Part shown: positions 11,028-22,496 of the stretch, piece after piece
How the letters are laid out: every line of letters begins with the position of its first letter
Numbering within the stretch: the stretch's first letter is position 1
NCBI GenBank assembly: GCA_958510875.1
Contig: OY294067.1
Location: forward strand, 102,344,010-102,408,009
DNA length: 64,000 bases
Direction: 5' to 3'
DNA from: Endomychus coccineus
Lineage: Eukaryota > Arthropoda > Insecta > Coleoptera > Endomychidae
Notes under the pieces: generated by a model
The model's input: the letters and a program-made list of their open reading frames with translations, nothing else
Told to the model about the DNA's origin: nothing
Databases searched by the model: none
Program-made: the position numbers and the translations under genes

Positions 11028-12987
11028 TATGTTTTGCCCTCTAACAATAAACAGAAAACTAGCTAAATATTCGAATTCCTTATCGTTAATACTCCAAGAA
11101 TCATGAATTCCGTCGGATTGCCATGTTATTGAACAAAAATATAATCAACAAAAAATAATTTTTTTTTTTGGATTTAATGTATTTCGAAACCAAGCCGATG
11201 CTTATCTATGTTCATATGCATTTTTTATCCTAAGATTTGTTGAAGATTCAAACTCCAAAGTTTGTAGAAGTATTCAATGAGCACCCAGTATAATGTGGAA
11301 GATGTTTGTAACATTATACCTTTTGATGACAGCTTAGCAAACTTATCTGGCATTATAAAACATAAACTCGACAAAGATACATGCAGACGCATGCATTATT
11401 ATCGACGCCCTCGTCGATAAAAAAGGAACATTCCATTATAAATGTTATCTTAGTAAAGGAGGAAGAGGCTTGTATCAATTTCCCCAAATTCACTAAAGTA
11501 GAGCGATTCGGCTTGAACGAGGTTGAAGATCGGGATTACGTTACCATTCATAACATGAAAGAACAGTTAGAGTAACCAAAAGTTCATCGCAGAGCTTACT
11601 TCGGTATTTCTGATTTCAATTTCATAAAATGTTATTATCCTATTTGAGAACTACTAAATGTCCACTGTTTCTTGTAAGAAAATGTGAGTAGTTAATGAAA
11701 AGTGACAAAATACGTATGATTTATCTCATTTTCTTCTTAGATTTCTTTTTACCTATTTTAAGAGCTCTACTAATATGACCCTATTCGTATAATATCTGTA
11801 TTCACAAATTGCATATTAAATAAATAGCCGGTGCGAATCTGAATCCTAGTATTATTTTCATTCCTCATTTTATTACAGAATTACAAGATTATTACTGTAA
11901 ATTTAAATAAAACATGTAAAATTTACATAACTAATTGTGAAGTCTTACATCTTTATCATGTGAAATATTTACTATGATATCACATATAATTATGTGCGAT
12001 TGTATAAATATTTTGAAAAATAACTTCACATTTTATATATGTAATAGATCAGCTAATTTTATGGAAGTGTTATTTATCACTTATTTTTCTCCAAATCATT
12101 ACAATGCTTATGTAAAAATTGTGGCTCGCAAACGGACAAACGATTTTCTTTGTAGTTTCACAACAAAATTTCCTTTAGTGTAGGTTCACTTCTCTAATAA
12201 ATAGTAAATAGTTTCTGAAATACGCATATGAAAATTTCAAAATCATAGTGAAGGATTGTGGAACTTAGAAGATGACGTGGCGAAAGATAATATGGCTACA
12301 TTCTATACATCCTATGTCACAAAAAGCTTCATAATGATCCAGAATTTCACGCACGAAAAATACCTACAACACCTCGCCAGATTTACGACGTTCATTATCA
12401 CGTGATTTGAGATTCTTATGGGGCAACGAAACAAGGGCTGCAGTGAAGCAATTGACGTTATTGATTGGAAGCGCTCTTTTTATTGCACAAGAATCTGTTT
12501 GCTCTTCGCTTGAACTAGTTCGACGATATGATGTAAAATTTTTCAACACATTTCAACACTACTGTTTGAATGTGTCGAGAGATAAAACTTTTAAAGCTGA
12601 TCCAGATTTAATGAATCGTTCAGTAACTTTCAATTAAATCCTTCAAAATGATTATCGAATGAAGATGAAAGGAGCTGTTGGGTATGGCTTCGTTTCACAT
12701 CTAGCTCTTCTTAAAATTATTTCATAAACTGTGATTTCAAATCAATTTATTGTTACCCATGACGCCCCCAATCGGGATCTGGGTGACTGTGAACGTCAAA
12801 TCTCCGCTTCGTAATTAATACTATCACATGACTACATGCGTTATCTGGTGGCTATTCAAAATAGCGCACAAAGATAAAAATTATACAGGGATTCCTAACA
12901 TATGCAAAGTGGAATACAGATACATTTCGGATTGACATCATCAAGAGACTAAGTTTTGGTTCTCCAGGTTTAGAAGTGACAACACAT
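11028..12987. other. Mostly unannotatable; small open frame at 11381-11575
   Basis: The 64-codon plus-strand frame at 11381-11575 contains KEEEACINFPKFTKVERFGL and ends EDRDYVTIHNMKEQLE. Its composition looks somewhat protein-like, but I do not recognise it. Frames at 11974-12183 and 12407-12637 have no recognisable motif. Confidence 0.35.
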
Positions 12988-13040
12988 CTAGTAGTTCCAA
13001 ACAGCTGTTTCGCTGTTTTCATGAGCTCATCAAGAATCTC
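12988..13040 (-). ncRNA. Hammerhead-ribozyme relic (minus strand)
   Basis: Read on the minus strand: TTGATGA (core CUGANGA with the C changed to U), then GCTCATGAAAACAGC as the stem II hairpin, then the intact GAAAC. A minimal stem III follows with an AGCT loop, then GTT at the cleavage position and TGGAACTAC as the 3' side of stem I. The 5' side of stem I no longer pairs well. It is homologous to the copies at 13.15 and 61.42 kb, including about 50 bases downstream. The fold is that of the minimal type I hammerhead known from Penelope-like elements and retrozymes. Confidence 0.6.
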
Positions 13041-13148
13041 CTACCACTTCAGGTGATGTTTGGAGAACCCAAATATTTCAAATATTTTCTAATGTGGTAA
13101 TAGTACCTCTGCCTGAGATGGTTGATCAGTGACTTCATCGTATACCTC

Positions 13149-13194
13149 GTTCCAGTGACGAGCTCCTGAGAAGTACGAAACAGCTGTCTGGGAC
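13149..13194 (+). ncRNA. Hammerhead-ribozyme relic (plus strand)
   Basis: Stem I is complete: GTTCCA (13149-13154) pairs with TGGGAC (13189-13194), allowing one G-U. Between them lie GTGACGA (core with C3 changed to G), a worn stem II hairpin GCTCCTGAGAAGTAC, the intact GAAAC (13177-13181), an AGCT loop, and the cleavage triplet GTC (13186-13188). The order matches a type I hammerhead with a two-base-pair stem III. The C3 change would be expected to block cleavage. It lies about 110 bases from the inverted relic at 12988-13040. Confidence 0.65.
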
Positions 13195-13209
13195 TAATAG
13201 GCGTGTTAT

Positions 13210-15007
13210 CATTATTCAAGCTGAATAATCAAGACTTTTCCTATTCCTAACCAACATCAAACAAAACATCAACAAATATTATACGTTTCGGAAGATATTT
13301 AATTTAGAGCATTGATTCCAGAACATGATCAGAACAATAGTAGATCTTCTGCTGTGCTGAACTGAGAAATTTCAATATTAATTCACATGTCAAACCGGCA
13401 GTTTCTCATAACGAAAATCCTGATGGAATAAATGACTCCTTTGTCTGCATTTTCTGATTCACAATCAGAAGCATGAGTCAATCCGATAAATTACTATAAT
13501 TCAAGAACATTTCATGAAGGAGCATGTTTCAAATTTAAATTTGTTCATACTTTTTCAGTACAACGTATTATACTTAATCTCAAATTAAACGCATCCAGTA
13601 CCGATGGCTGCACTGCCCTCTATACGTACATGTATTTTTCACAAAACCAATCCCAACTCTGTGGTTGGACGAAAAGGTGTCGCATATTCTGACTCTGCAT
13701 TTTTCAATTTATTAATAATTTGTTAAAAGGCAATTCCAACAGGATTGCCGTTTCATGGTTGCACATATTAACGCGATAAATTAATGATACTCTCTAGACA
13801 TAACTCGATAGGGGTACTGAGCGCGAGTCCGTATCTCTTACTATAATGTAAATAATTTTGCAGAACAAGGTTTACTGAATATATAAAACAATCACAGATC
13901 AAATAACATAGATACAATAATCACATATTAAATTATATAAGTAAAGCAAGTTCTGAGTGTTGACAATGTAATGTACTATATATAGTAAGTTGAGTATTGA
14001 CGTAAAATAAAAGGGCCAAAATATAATAACGAATTTGGTGTAACTTTGTTCTCTCCCTATTGAAGAAAGTAGTTGGTATAGTCAGAAACTCTGGAATTTA
14101 TTAATCAGGTTGCAAATGTTAAACTCCAGGAAACTGAATTCAAGTCCTCTCCACGTGAATTTCGACGTTGTCTCCTGCTTGAATTTTCTAATAGTCTTAT
14201 TTATTTTGTCAGATCTACTCAAGATGATAACTTACTTAAACTATTCAGGATTTTGAATATTATTGCAGTTTATATGCATATTATATTAAGTTTGTATTGC
14301 TCTTTCCAATTGTTAATAAGTATATTTAGTTTCATAATTTTGAGTAAAATGGAGATGAACGTTATTATAAAATAGGAAGTAATCCCTCAGCATATAAAAA
14401 CACAATGCAATTTGGATTTAATTTATTTGTCGAGCGGCTGGGAGCATGGATGAATAAATTACTATGTTTGCTGGAATAATGGTGTCTGCTGTACGAGAAA
14501 ATAATTTGTACAACCTGCCCTGTGCAACCCGTTTAATAACTGTCAACAACAACGTTGCTCAATTCCTTCCCGGACTGACACTCATCATAATGGCTACTTA
14601 ATTCGAGCAAATAATCACAATTACAAAAAGACGTGATGAATCGATCTCTGACTCCCTCACTTTTGTTAGCGCTATTTTACACGCCCGGACACTTCTGCCA
14701 GTCAAATCTATGATTGTAGGAACATAAAATATAATGGAAACGATTTGGAAACAGCTATGACGTTAAATTAAACTCTACGTTGCTTTAAAATTTCATTCAA
14801 ATGATCTTCGTAATCGTAATGTGTTTTACAACTTTTCACACCTTTCAAGTTCACTTAATAATAATAATAATAATGTAGAACCAGGTTAGACAGTTACAAC
14901 ACGTGTATTGGTTAAAGACAGATCTCATCAGTGGAGCGAGCCAGACGATGAAATCACTGGCAGAGATATAAATACTTTAGGAAGTGTTCGAAGAAACTAT
15001 ATTAGTA
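13210..15007. other. No gene; weak dispersed repeat and a microsatellite
   Basis: About 1.8 kb without coding signal. It holds a short (AAT)n-type run near 14856-14875. The stretch 14655-14750 resembles 62545-62640 in the same orientation (CCCTCACTTTTGT, TTCTGCCAGTC/TTCTGCTGGTT, AGGAACA). Confidence 0.4.
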
Positions 15008-16910
15008 TGATAGAATTAGCTAAGAATGTCGGTAATTTTTGAATAACTCTGAGTTTGGAGGAAGAAATTGCGTTATGTAGATAATTGTGATACAAATTGA
15101 AGGAACTAAAATCGAACACTTTTTAATCGTCGCAACAGGTCTAAAAAAATGGAAAACATGGCCAAAACCGGTTTTTCGCGTCGGACATCGTCGGATTGAG
15201 TTAAAAAGAGAAAAGCTTTTGATAAGCTTATGCCCCGTAAAAAGACGGAAAAAATGAGTTGTGGGTGAACCCGATTGAACCAGCGGTGACCCCGCAAATT
15301 GCAAAAAACCGTCGATTTTGCTCGAAATTTCAAATATTCATAACTCTTGTTATGAAGATTAAGAACTGAACTTTTGAAGATTAAGAACTGAAATTTTGTT
15401 AGATTGTATCTTTTGTGGCCACCAAGTACCAGATCAAATTTCAGCAAGATCGAATGTACACTTTCTGCAAACCGCAGCTTAATGCAAAAAAAAAGCACTT
15501 TTGTAAAATGGCCCTAAAAAAGTTGTGGTGCGGTTACGCGCTATTTTTTGTAGAGGATCATCATTTTCAATAGTTGTTGAACAATTTACCAAATTTTCAA
15601 CCTCTTATCTTCCGTAAAAATTCCTAAAACAATTATTTTAAATAATGGTATTTCGTGCGCTTGGCTGTGTGGCGCGCGTGGAAGGGAGAGCCGCCGCGCT
15701 AGCCAACGCACACTCAATCGCAGCTCGGCTAACAGGCGTTTTCGAGCGTATGCGTTCAAAATGCAAACGCTCGTAAAAAACAACAATATCTCGGGAACCC
15801 TTGCTCGAAAATAGATGTTTTCTTCTTTAATCCGTACTACCATCCAATAATATTAAGATTACGCGTATTTTCAAACTTCTAGTAATGTCGGAAGTACTCT
15901 AAAAAAATACATTGCGCTATTCGATCTATTCATTATTACTATCTATTCACCATTTTCGAATCTGTATAGTATTTTAAAATATTTTTTATTGTAATATATC
16001 AGATAACGATAAAAAGTAATACAAAAAGTTTGAAAAGTTACATTGATAAAACGTATTTAGTACATATTGTACTGAAAAATTGAATGCAAGTAGTAATAAA
16101 CCAAATTGCTCTTACTTATAGTATGTAGAAATTACAAAATATTCTGTTATTCACTTCAGTTTTCGAGATATTGTTGTTTTTTACGAACGTTTGCATTTTG
16201 AACCCATACGCACGAAAACGCCGGATAGCCGTGTGCGGTACAGTGTGCGTTGGCTAGCGCGGCGGCTCTCCCTTCCACACGCTCCACACAGCCAAACGCA
16301 CGAGATACAATTATTTAGAATAGTTGTTTTAGCAACTTTTACAGAATACAAGAGGTTGAAAATTAATTAAGTTGTTCATTAACTATTGAAGAAGATGATC
16401 ATATGAAAAAAATAGCGCGTTACGGTACCACAACTTTTTTAGGGCTATTTTTCAAAAGTGCTTTATTTTGCATTAAGCTGCGGTTTGCAAAAAGTATGAA
16501 TTCGATCTTGCTGAAATTTTGTATAATATTTGGTGGGTACAAAAGCTACAACCTATCAAAATTTTAGCTCTTAATTTTTGAAGGAACAAGAGTTACGTAT
16601 ATTTGAAATTTCGAGCAAAATCGATTGTTTTTTGCAATTTGCGGGGTCACCGCTGGTCCAATCGGGTTCATCGTCGTTCGTCTTTCCACGGCGCATAAGC
16701 TTTTCGAAAGTTTCTTCCTTTTTAACTCAATCCGACGGTGTCCGATGCGAAAAACCAGTTTTGGCCATTTTTACCATTTTTTTTGGACCTGTTGCGACGA
16801 TTAAAAAGTGTTCGATTTTAGTTCCTTCAATTTGTATCATAATTATCTACTTAAAGCAATTTTCATCTCCGAACTCAGAATTAAAAACTTCAAAAAGCTA
16901 ATTCTATCAC
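15008..16910. repeat. Giant foldback: ~770 bp inverted arms, ~370 bp spacer
   Basis: 15008-15792 and 16163-16910 are diverged reverse complements. Examples of paired blocks: the outer TGATAGAATTAGC, the TTTGCGGGGTCACCGCTGG region, GGAAGGGAGAGCCGCCGCGC (counted once per arm) and AAAAAACAACAATATCTCG at the inner edge. The arms contain a GC-rich island in otherwise AT-rich DNA. The open frames on both strands are shadows of the palindrome; none shows a known motif. It looks like a non-autonomous foldback or a very large MITE. No transposase is present and no clear target duplication was found. Confidence 0.85.
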
Positions 16911-17167
16911 TGGCAAAATAACCCTCAAAAATCGAAAATGAAGCAATTTAGCTACTATTGACCAATTTGAACGTTTTTGGTGTCAAAATGTTCGGGGAAG
17001 CACCTCGAACCAGAAGATTCTATTTTGAACCCGCGCTCTTGTTATCCCTATTTGTTAATCAGCAATTGAGTCTTTAATTAATTGTTGATTTGGACCGATA
17101 ATTAACTAATGTATTTGACAAAAAAATATGGAAGAAAATTGACCGCAAATCGTTACTCGAAAATTTA

Positions 17168-17545
17168 CGAGGTCGCTGATCACGATTCTGTTGTCAGAAT
17201 CGGAGAATTTTACATATTTAACTGGAAAACTCGACATCTTCATGGAAAATTTGTACAAAAATCTGCATATGTTGCATCACGAGCTTAAAAAAATGCACTT
17301 GGGGGGTTTTCGAGGTCGCTAATCACGAATTCATTGTCAGAACTAGAAAATTCGGGAAAACTCGACATTTTCATGGAAAATGACTACCAAATTCTGCAAA
17401 CGGTGCATTACTAGCATAAAAAAGATCACTCGTGGGTTTTCGAGGTCGCTGATCACGAATCCGTTGCCAGAATCGGGAAATTCTACTTTATTGACCGGAA
17501 AACTTGACATTTCCATGGGAAATCACAACCAGATACGTTGTAGAT
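17168..17545 (+). repeat. Short tandem array, about three 130-143 bp units
   Basis: The core GAGGTCGCT(G/A)ATCACGA starts near 17168, 17311 and 17441, giving spacings of 143 and 130 bases. Each unit continues with TGTCAGAA-type and GGAAAACTCGACATTTTCATGG-type words (shown only in part). The same core occurs nine times inside the palindrome at 41.4-42.8 kb. Confidence 0.8.
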
Positions 17546-19014
17546 ACGTTCCTGAACATACCCACCTATACGATCTCTGCTCCCTTGAAAAAATTGTTCC
17601 TTTTCGGTCACGGGAATTAATTTTTTTTTCGTTACACTACTATTTTTTATTTGAATTATTAAAAGGCGCTCTTCTAGTACTTATTTGATACTAGCTGGAG
17701 CGATTATTATTCAAGAAATAACAATAGATTGATTGAGTGATACAAATATTGTAGGTATGTTGGATCTTAGATATGACTGAAAATTAATTAAAACTCTTTT
17801 TCTTTGACGTATCGATAATAGTTTATTATCTTCATCAAAAATTGTCAATTAGTGCTTCCATGTGATTTAGAAAAGAATAGATAGTTCCGAATAATGAAAT
17901 GCGTCTGTAGCCGACTTGTGTCTTTAAGATTCAATTAAAACTGCAGAAAACATTCGATCGGTTATGTGTGAAAGAGGAATGTATGGCCAATTTATCAATT
18001 TGAGATGGATTGAATCAATTTAACCATTATTTTAAAATTATACAATTCTAAATATCTATGATTATCTTACGAATTGGTTATTCTATGATTAACACTCCAT
18101 TCCTATTAATAACAACTATTCAAGTTCAAGATAATTCTATGGAATTCAACCTCAAATCTGTTACTCATATGTTAGATAACACGTTATCTTTTTTAGGTTG
18201 AATTTTGTGACAATGGAAAGTGGTACTTCAAAATAATAAAATTTTGTTAAGTTTGAATTAGATTATTGGAAGACTAGAATCTATCTTACCCCTTTCTGAA
18301 GGGTTGAAAATTAAAGAAAAAGCATAACTGCCAAAGTATACATTGAATCGATTCGAAACTTTTACAGTAAATTCGAGATAAATTAAAGCTGGTTTCACTA
18401 AAGATTTCAACAAAATCGTTCAATAACAAGAACAATAACAATAATAAAAGAAAACCTAAACTTTTATTGAATCTCAACAGTTTATCTTATGTATATTGGC
18501 CTTGAGGTCTAAAGGGGTAGGAATAAATCTGGTTCGATTCCCAAAAGCGGAAAAATTTCTTTTGTACATTCACTTGAACGCATCATTATTTAGTTGTGTA
18601 AGCATAATGAAATAAATAATCCATCTCACTATCTTCACACAAATGCAAAGAGTATATTATAGAATGTGAAACAATCATATAAAAATAAGTAGCCAAATTG
18701 AATGATGCGAAAACTAACTTTCCTACGCACACTATCTATTCTCCAAGCAACACTATATCTAGTTTAAGTGCTACTCATAAATCATATTTTCTGAATGAAT
18801 AGAGAATAAATCCCATTCACACAAGTGCTAATTGCGTACTCATTGATACACGTGAAAGTAATTTTTTTTTTAAGCCAATCACCGATATAGCGAATTTCCA
18901 ATAATAGAAAGCAAAATAATATAGAGGAGTTAATAGGTTTGAGCACATTTCATTCAAATGGGTTAGACGCATCAGGGAAAATTTCTTGTTTCGCGATAGT
19001 CCATCTCAGATTTC
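17546..19014. other. No gene seen
   Basis: AT-rich. A B-box-like GGTTCGATTCC at 18532 has no convincing A box or acceptor stem, so I do not call a tRNA. Short frames carry no motif. Confidence 0.45.
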
Positions 19015-20330
19015 ATAATAACCACCGGCCAGAATTGCACCCCTCCGACTGTGAAGCAAGTCGAGCAGTTTTGGAAATTAGTGTACGAGTCACCGCGTCC
19101 AATTCACCCAGAAACTCCAGCCCTAGCACTCTTCAAAGCGTTTTGCGGTGAACACCAACTTTCGCAAGCAGAAGTGTGTGAGGTAATCAGCGAGGATGAG
19201 GTACCAAAAGTTTTGTTGTTCCCGGCCCTGACGGCATAAATATATGGTGGTGGAGGGAATTTCCCTACATTCACCGCCGTCTTTGACTATTGCCTTCGAG
19301 ACAAGCGTGCTTCATCCAAAGAAGGGAGTTTAGTCAGTCAACAACTGCTACACGTTATTTACACGTATCTTGTATACTAAGTTGTTGTAATCAATTGGTT
19401 TGGTGATTCAGCGAGCAGCGTGGGGCAGAGAAATCATGGAGGATTGCCAGGAGAATCCAGTCAGGGCTCCATATCTTACAAGCGCGAACTTTCCATGGCC
19501 TGGATAGACTACCGCAAGGAATTTGATTCTACATCAAATGAGCTATTATCATACTCACTCCAATGCTTTGCGGTACCAACCTCACTAGTGATATGCATAG
19601 AACATCTTTTGCCACTCTAGGAGACTCGTTTTGCCATCACATAAGGCACACGACGAGGATTGACAGAATCGGTAACATTCCAGAGAAGTGTTTTCCAAGG
19701 AAACTCTTTGAGTCGCCTCTTGTTCAACATCTCACTGCTGTCATCCTCCATTGCGTTAAGATGGCCTCGTGGATATAATTCTGGACCACCGAACGGCCGG
19801 AGGCATCAGATCACCTGTTTATTTTACATGGATATCTGGAACTGTATGCCTCTGGGGAAAGAATCTTCATCAGGCTCTCAACATTGTTCAGAATATGTAG
19901 TCATAAAGTTAGAATTGGACAAGTGCGCAGTGTCTCGTCTGAGGAGAGGACAGTCTCAGGAAGTTCACGAGAATATGCAGCTTGCCGACGGAAGCATCTC
20001 TAAATACCTTGATGCTGAAGGGAAATTTCGATACCTGGGAATTGAACAGCACCTTAATTATGACTCTTTTTTGGTGAAGATTTGGTCGTTTGTACTTTCG
20101 AGTGAGGACAAGGTGTCTGTAACAAACATACTTGCCGTTCCAATCCTGCTCTACTCTTTTGGAGTGGTGGAATGGATCGTTGATGAGCTGAAGAGACTCG
20201 GCGGAGACACTCGGAAAATGATGCATATCAATCACAGTTTGCACCGGGAATGTAAGGAACTCCATAGTCTGGAGGGTCTGTTTCGAAGTGTAGAAGTCAC
20301 AATTTGACAGAAATGGAGGAACTTATCGTT
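19015..20330 (+). pseudogene. R4/Dong-like non-LTR retrotransposon fragment (reverse transcriptase)
   Basis: Plus-strand pieces of a LINE RT resembling the R4/Dong group, whose full elements use a restriction-like endonuclease downstream. In order: PPTVKQVEQFWKLVYESP (about 19040); a PGPDGINIWWW-type block with FPYIHRRL (19210-19290); LSMAWIDYRKEFDST (19490-19540), the worn 'DYRKAFDS' motif; FQRSVFQGNSLSRLLF, where the family has GVxQGDSLSPLLF (19680-19730); and a damaged catalytic block CLFYMDIWN, where the family has YMDD. The clearest stretch is ELDKCAVSRLRRGQ, KFRYLGIEQ and VPILLYSFGVVEWIVDEL (19910-20190). The 215-aa open frame at 19660-20307 covers the second half. The catalytic Asp pair is lost and the C-terminal zinc knuckle and endonuclease are absent, so the copy is dead. 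Confidence 0.8.
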
Positions 20331-22034
20331 AAGGCAGCACAAAAAGCTGCGGAAGCATGATTTTATGCTCCCGCCTATACACGGTGTTTTCTACAGAAAC
20401 ATCGAAAGGTTCGGCTTGACAACCAGGCTACCTGAAGTCAGCAACTACAGATGGATGAAAAAACGTTATTTTGTTCGCCATTAACATAATGAATCAAGGA
20501 GATACTTGTTACCACACCACCCATAGATCGCACTGAAAAAAAGATAATGTGAGTAATGTGAGTGCAATGGAAATATCTAGGCCCTACGGAGTATTAGTCC
20601 AAAATGTTTGAAAGTTGGAGCTGGTTGCACCTATTGCACTATCGTAGAGTAACTCGTAACTACATAATTGTTCTCAAACTCGATTTCAATAAATCTCATA
20701 TCTTTAACAATTGGAAAGGTGATCTTAACAGGGAAAACTTAGTTCGATAAGAGCTATGAAAAGTAATGAGTCGACGTATTCCATTATGGAAGTTTCCTTA
20801 TTTCTATCACTTCAAATTACAGTATCTTATCTACAAACCGGAGAAAATGTCTGACACAATCTATCTTTCATTGGAAGTTAAGACAACATTGAACTCTATT
20901 GTAACCTTCAACATAGGAACAGTTTCAAGCGTACAAGCGGAGAATTTGTGGTGCATCCAACTTAGAAGAATTTGAGTCTGCATTTTTATTCACTATTCAG
21001 GAATTGGGCTCCTGGTATATAGAGTAGGCCTAGATAGTGATGAAACGGTTGGTGATGATTTATTTGAATGGATAGCCATTTTACTCTGCATGGAATAGAT
21101 AACTGTTACTAGTGACAATTGCTACTTAGTTGAGAATAATTCAAGCATTCTTAGTTGATCGCAGAATACATCAGGGACTGAAATTAATTGATTGAATACC
21201 TAAGCGTCGTAACCGTTAATTCAGAGACTCATAAAGTAAATTAGTAATATTATAGTGTATTCAGCTTCTAATAGTATACTTATGTCCTGTAATTTCTTGG
21301 TCACTCATAACTTACTGTGTAATTGTTTGAACATTAAAGTTTAACTGTCGAATCTGCAGTCACGTTCCGTGATAAAATTAGAGATAATATACATAGGGAA
21401 AATAATGTTGATTTATTTCCTTTATCAACAAAATATATTTATGTTGTAACTCTTTTCTATGGAGAAATGATTGAAAATCTTTCCTATTTAAAAGTTCATT
21501 GACTCATGTTTGGACCTGTTTGAATACTTCCGGCTGCAAAAAGGATATAGCTCCTCAGCTCTTTTTCAATGCTGTACTTTAACAAAGTTATGTAAAAGTG
21601 TGTAATTTGAAATCATCACGTATTCTTCAATGAACAACTACATAGATTCAACAGAATAATTAAACACAGATTTAAAAAACAGACAGTTTCATCAACTCCT
21701 GAAAATTTAATAACAATAGAGAAATCTCTTTTTTGCACCGGACCCTTCTATTGAGATGATTTCATAGAAGTTGGAGATTGAATTTTCGAAACGTCAATCT
21801 CTGTAATTGACATTTTTTGCAATTGTCTCACTCCATTCATTCCGTTTTATTTGTTTCTATCTGCTCAAGGAATAAATCAATCCTAGAATGTCTTAGCAGA
21901 GAAACTAATTATTTCTTTCATTTCTGATATTGTAGCTTCATTCCCAATTTTTCTAGGGACTATAAACAAAAACTTATCAAATATAGCTACAAAAAATAGG
22001 TGGTCGCTTGGGGAATAGATGAGTTTTCGTGGCA
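20331..22034. other. No gene seen
   Basis: The first ~150 bases may be the worn continuation of the R4/Dong-like LINE. The rest is AT-rich without a recognisable feature. The last ~50 bases resemble the DNA just left of the 24.4 kb element. Confidence 0.4.
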
Positions 22035-22470
22035 AAGTTACTCTTCTCAAATCATTTGATTTGGTTAGTGATTTTTATATAATTGTTCCCTTCATTATAT
22101 TTGCACAACTAAATATTATTCAAATTAATAATGTTCTAATACTGTACAAAAACAAGTTTTCTGTTTCTGGGAATCAAATTCTTGTTTCAATCTGATGCTT
22201 TGTAAGTTAGACCTTTTTTTAATTTTCTACCCTTCAAAAAAGGGTGTGTTGATCACACGATTCCACTGAGAAGCAAAAATCGTCACAATACAGCAAAATA
22301 TTTTTTGTCAAAATTTGACCTTCCGTTCTGGAGTTATAGTGTAGAAAAGCTTTTCAAGAGATAAATTCTGACCGACAGACGGATTGTTCCAAAGTTGCTC
22401 AATGTTTTTGAAAAATACTATGGTGCAGGAATTTTTGCTCTAGCACTTTTTTTCACGATTCTAGAAAAAG
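22035..22470 (+). repeat. Dispersed repeat unit X, copy 1
   Basis: Aligns in the same orientation with 28797-29345. It starts AAGTTACTCTTCTCAAATCA and ends GGAATTTTTGCTCTAGCAC followed by GATTCTAGAAA. No coding signal. Immediately after it comes PLE-1 copy A; the second copy is likewise followed directly by a PLE-1 insertion. Confidence 0.75.
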
Positions 22471-22496
22471 CTTGAGTGAACGCATTAAACTCTCCG

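Noticed and set aside
15020..15843. Open frames of 85-130 aa on the minus strand
   Set aside because: They lie in the arms of a foldback, appear as shadow frames in the opposite arm, and contain no known motif.
18532..18542. B-box-like GGTTCGATTCC, possible tRNA gene
   Set aside because: No matching A box at the proper distance and no acceptor or anticodon stem could be formed.
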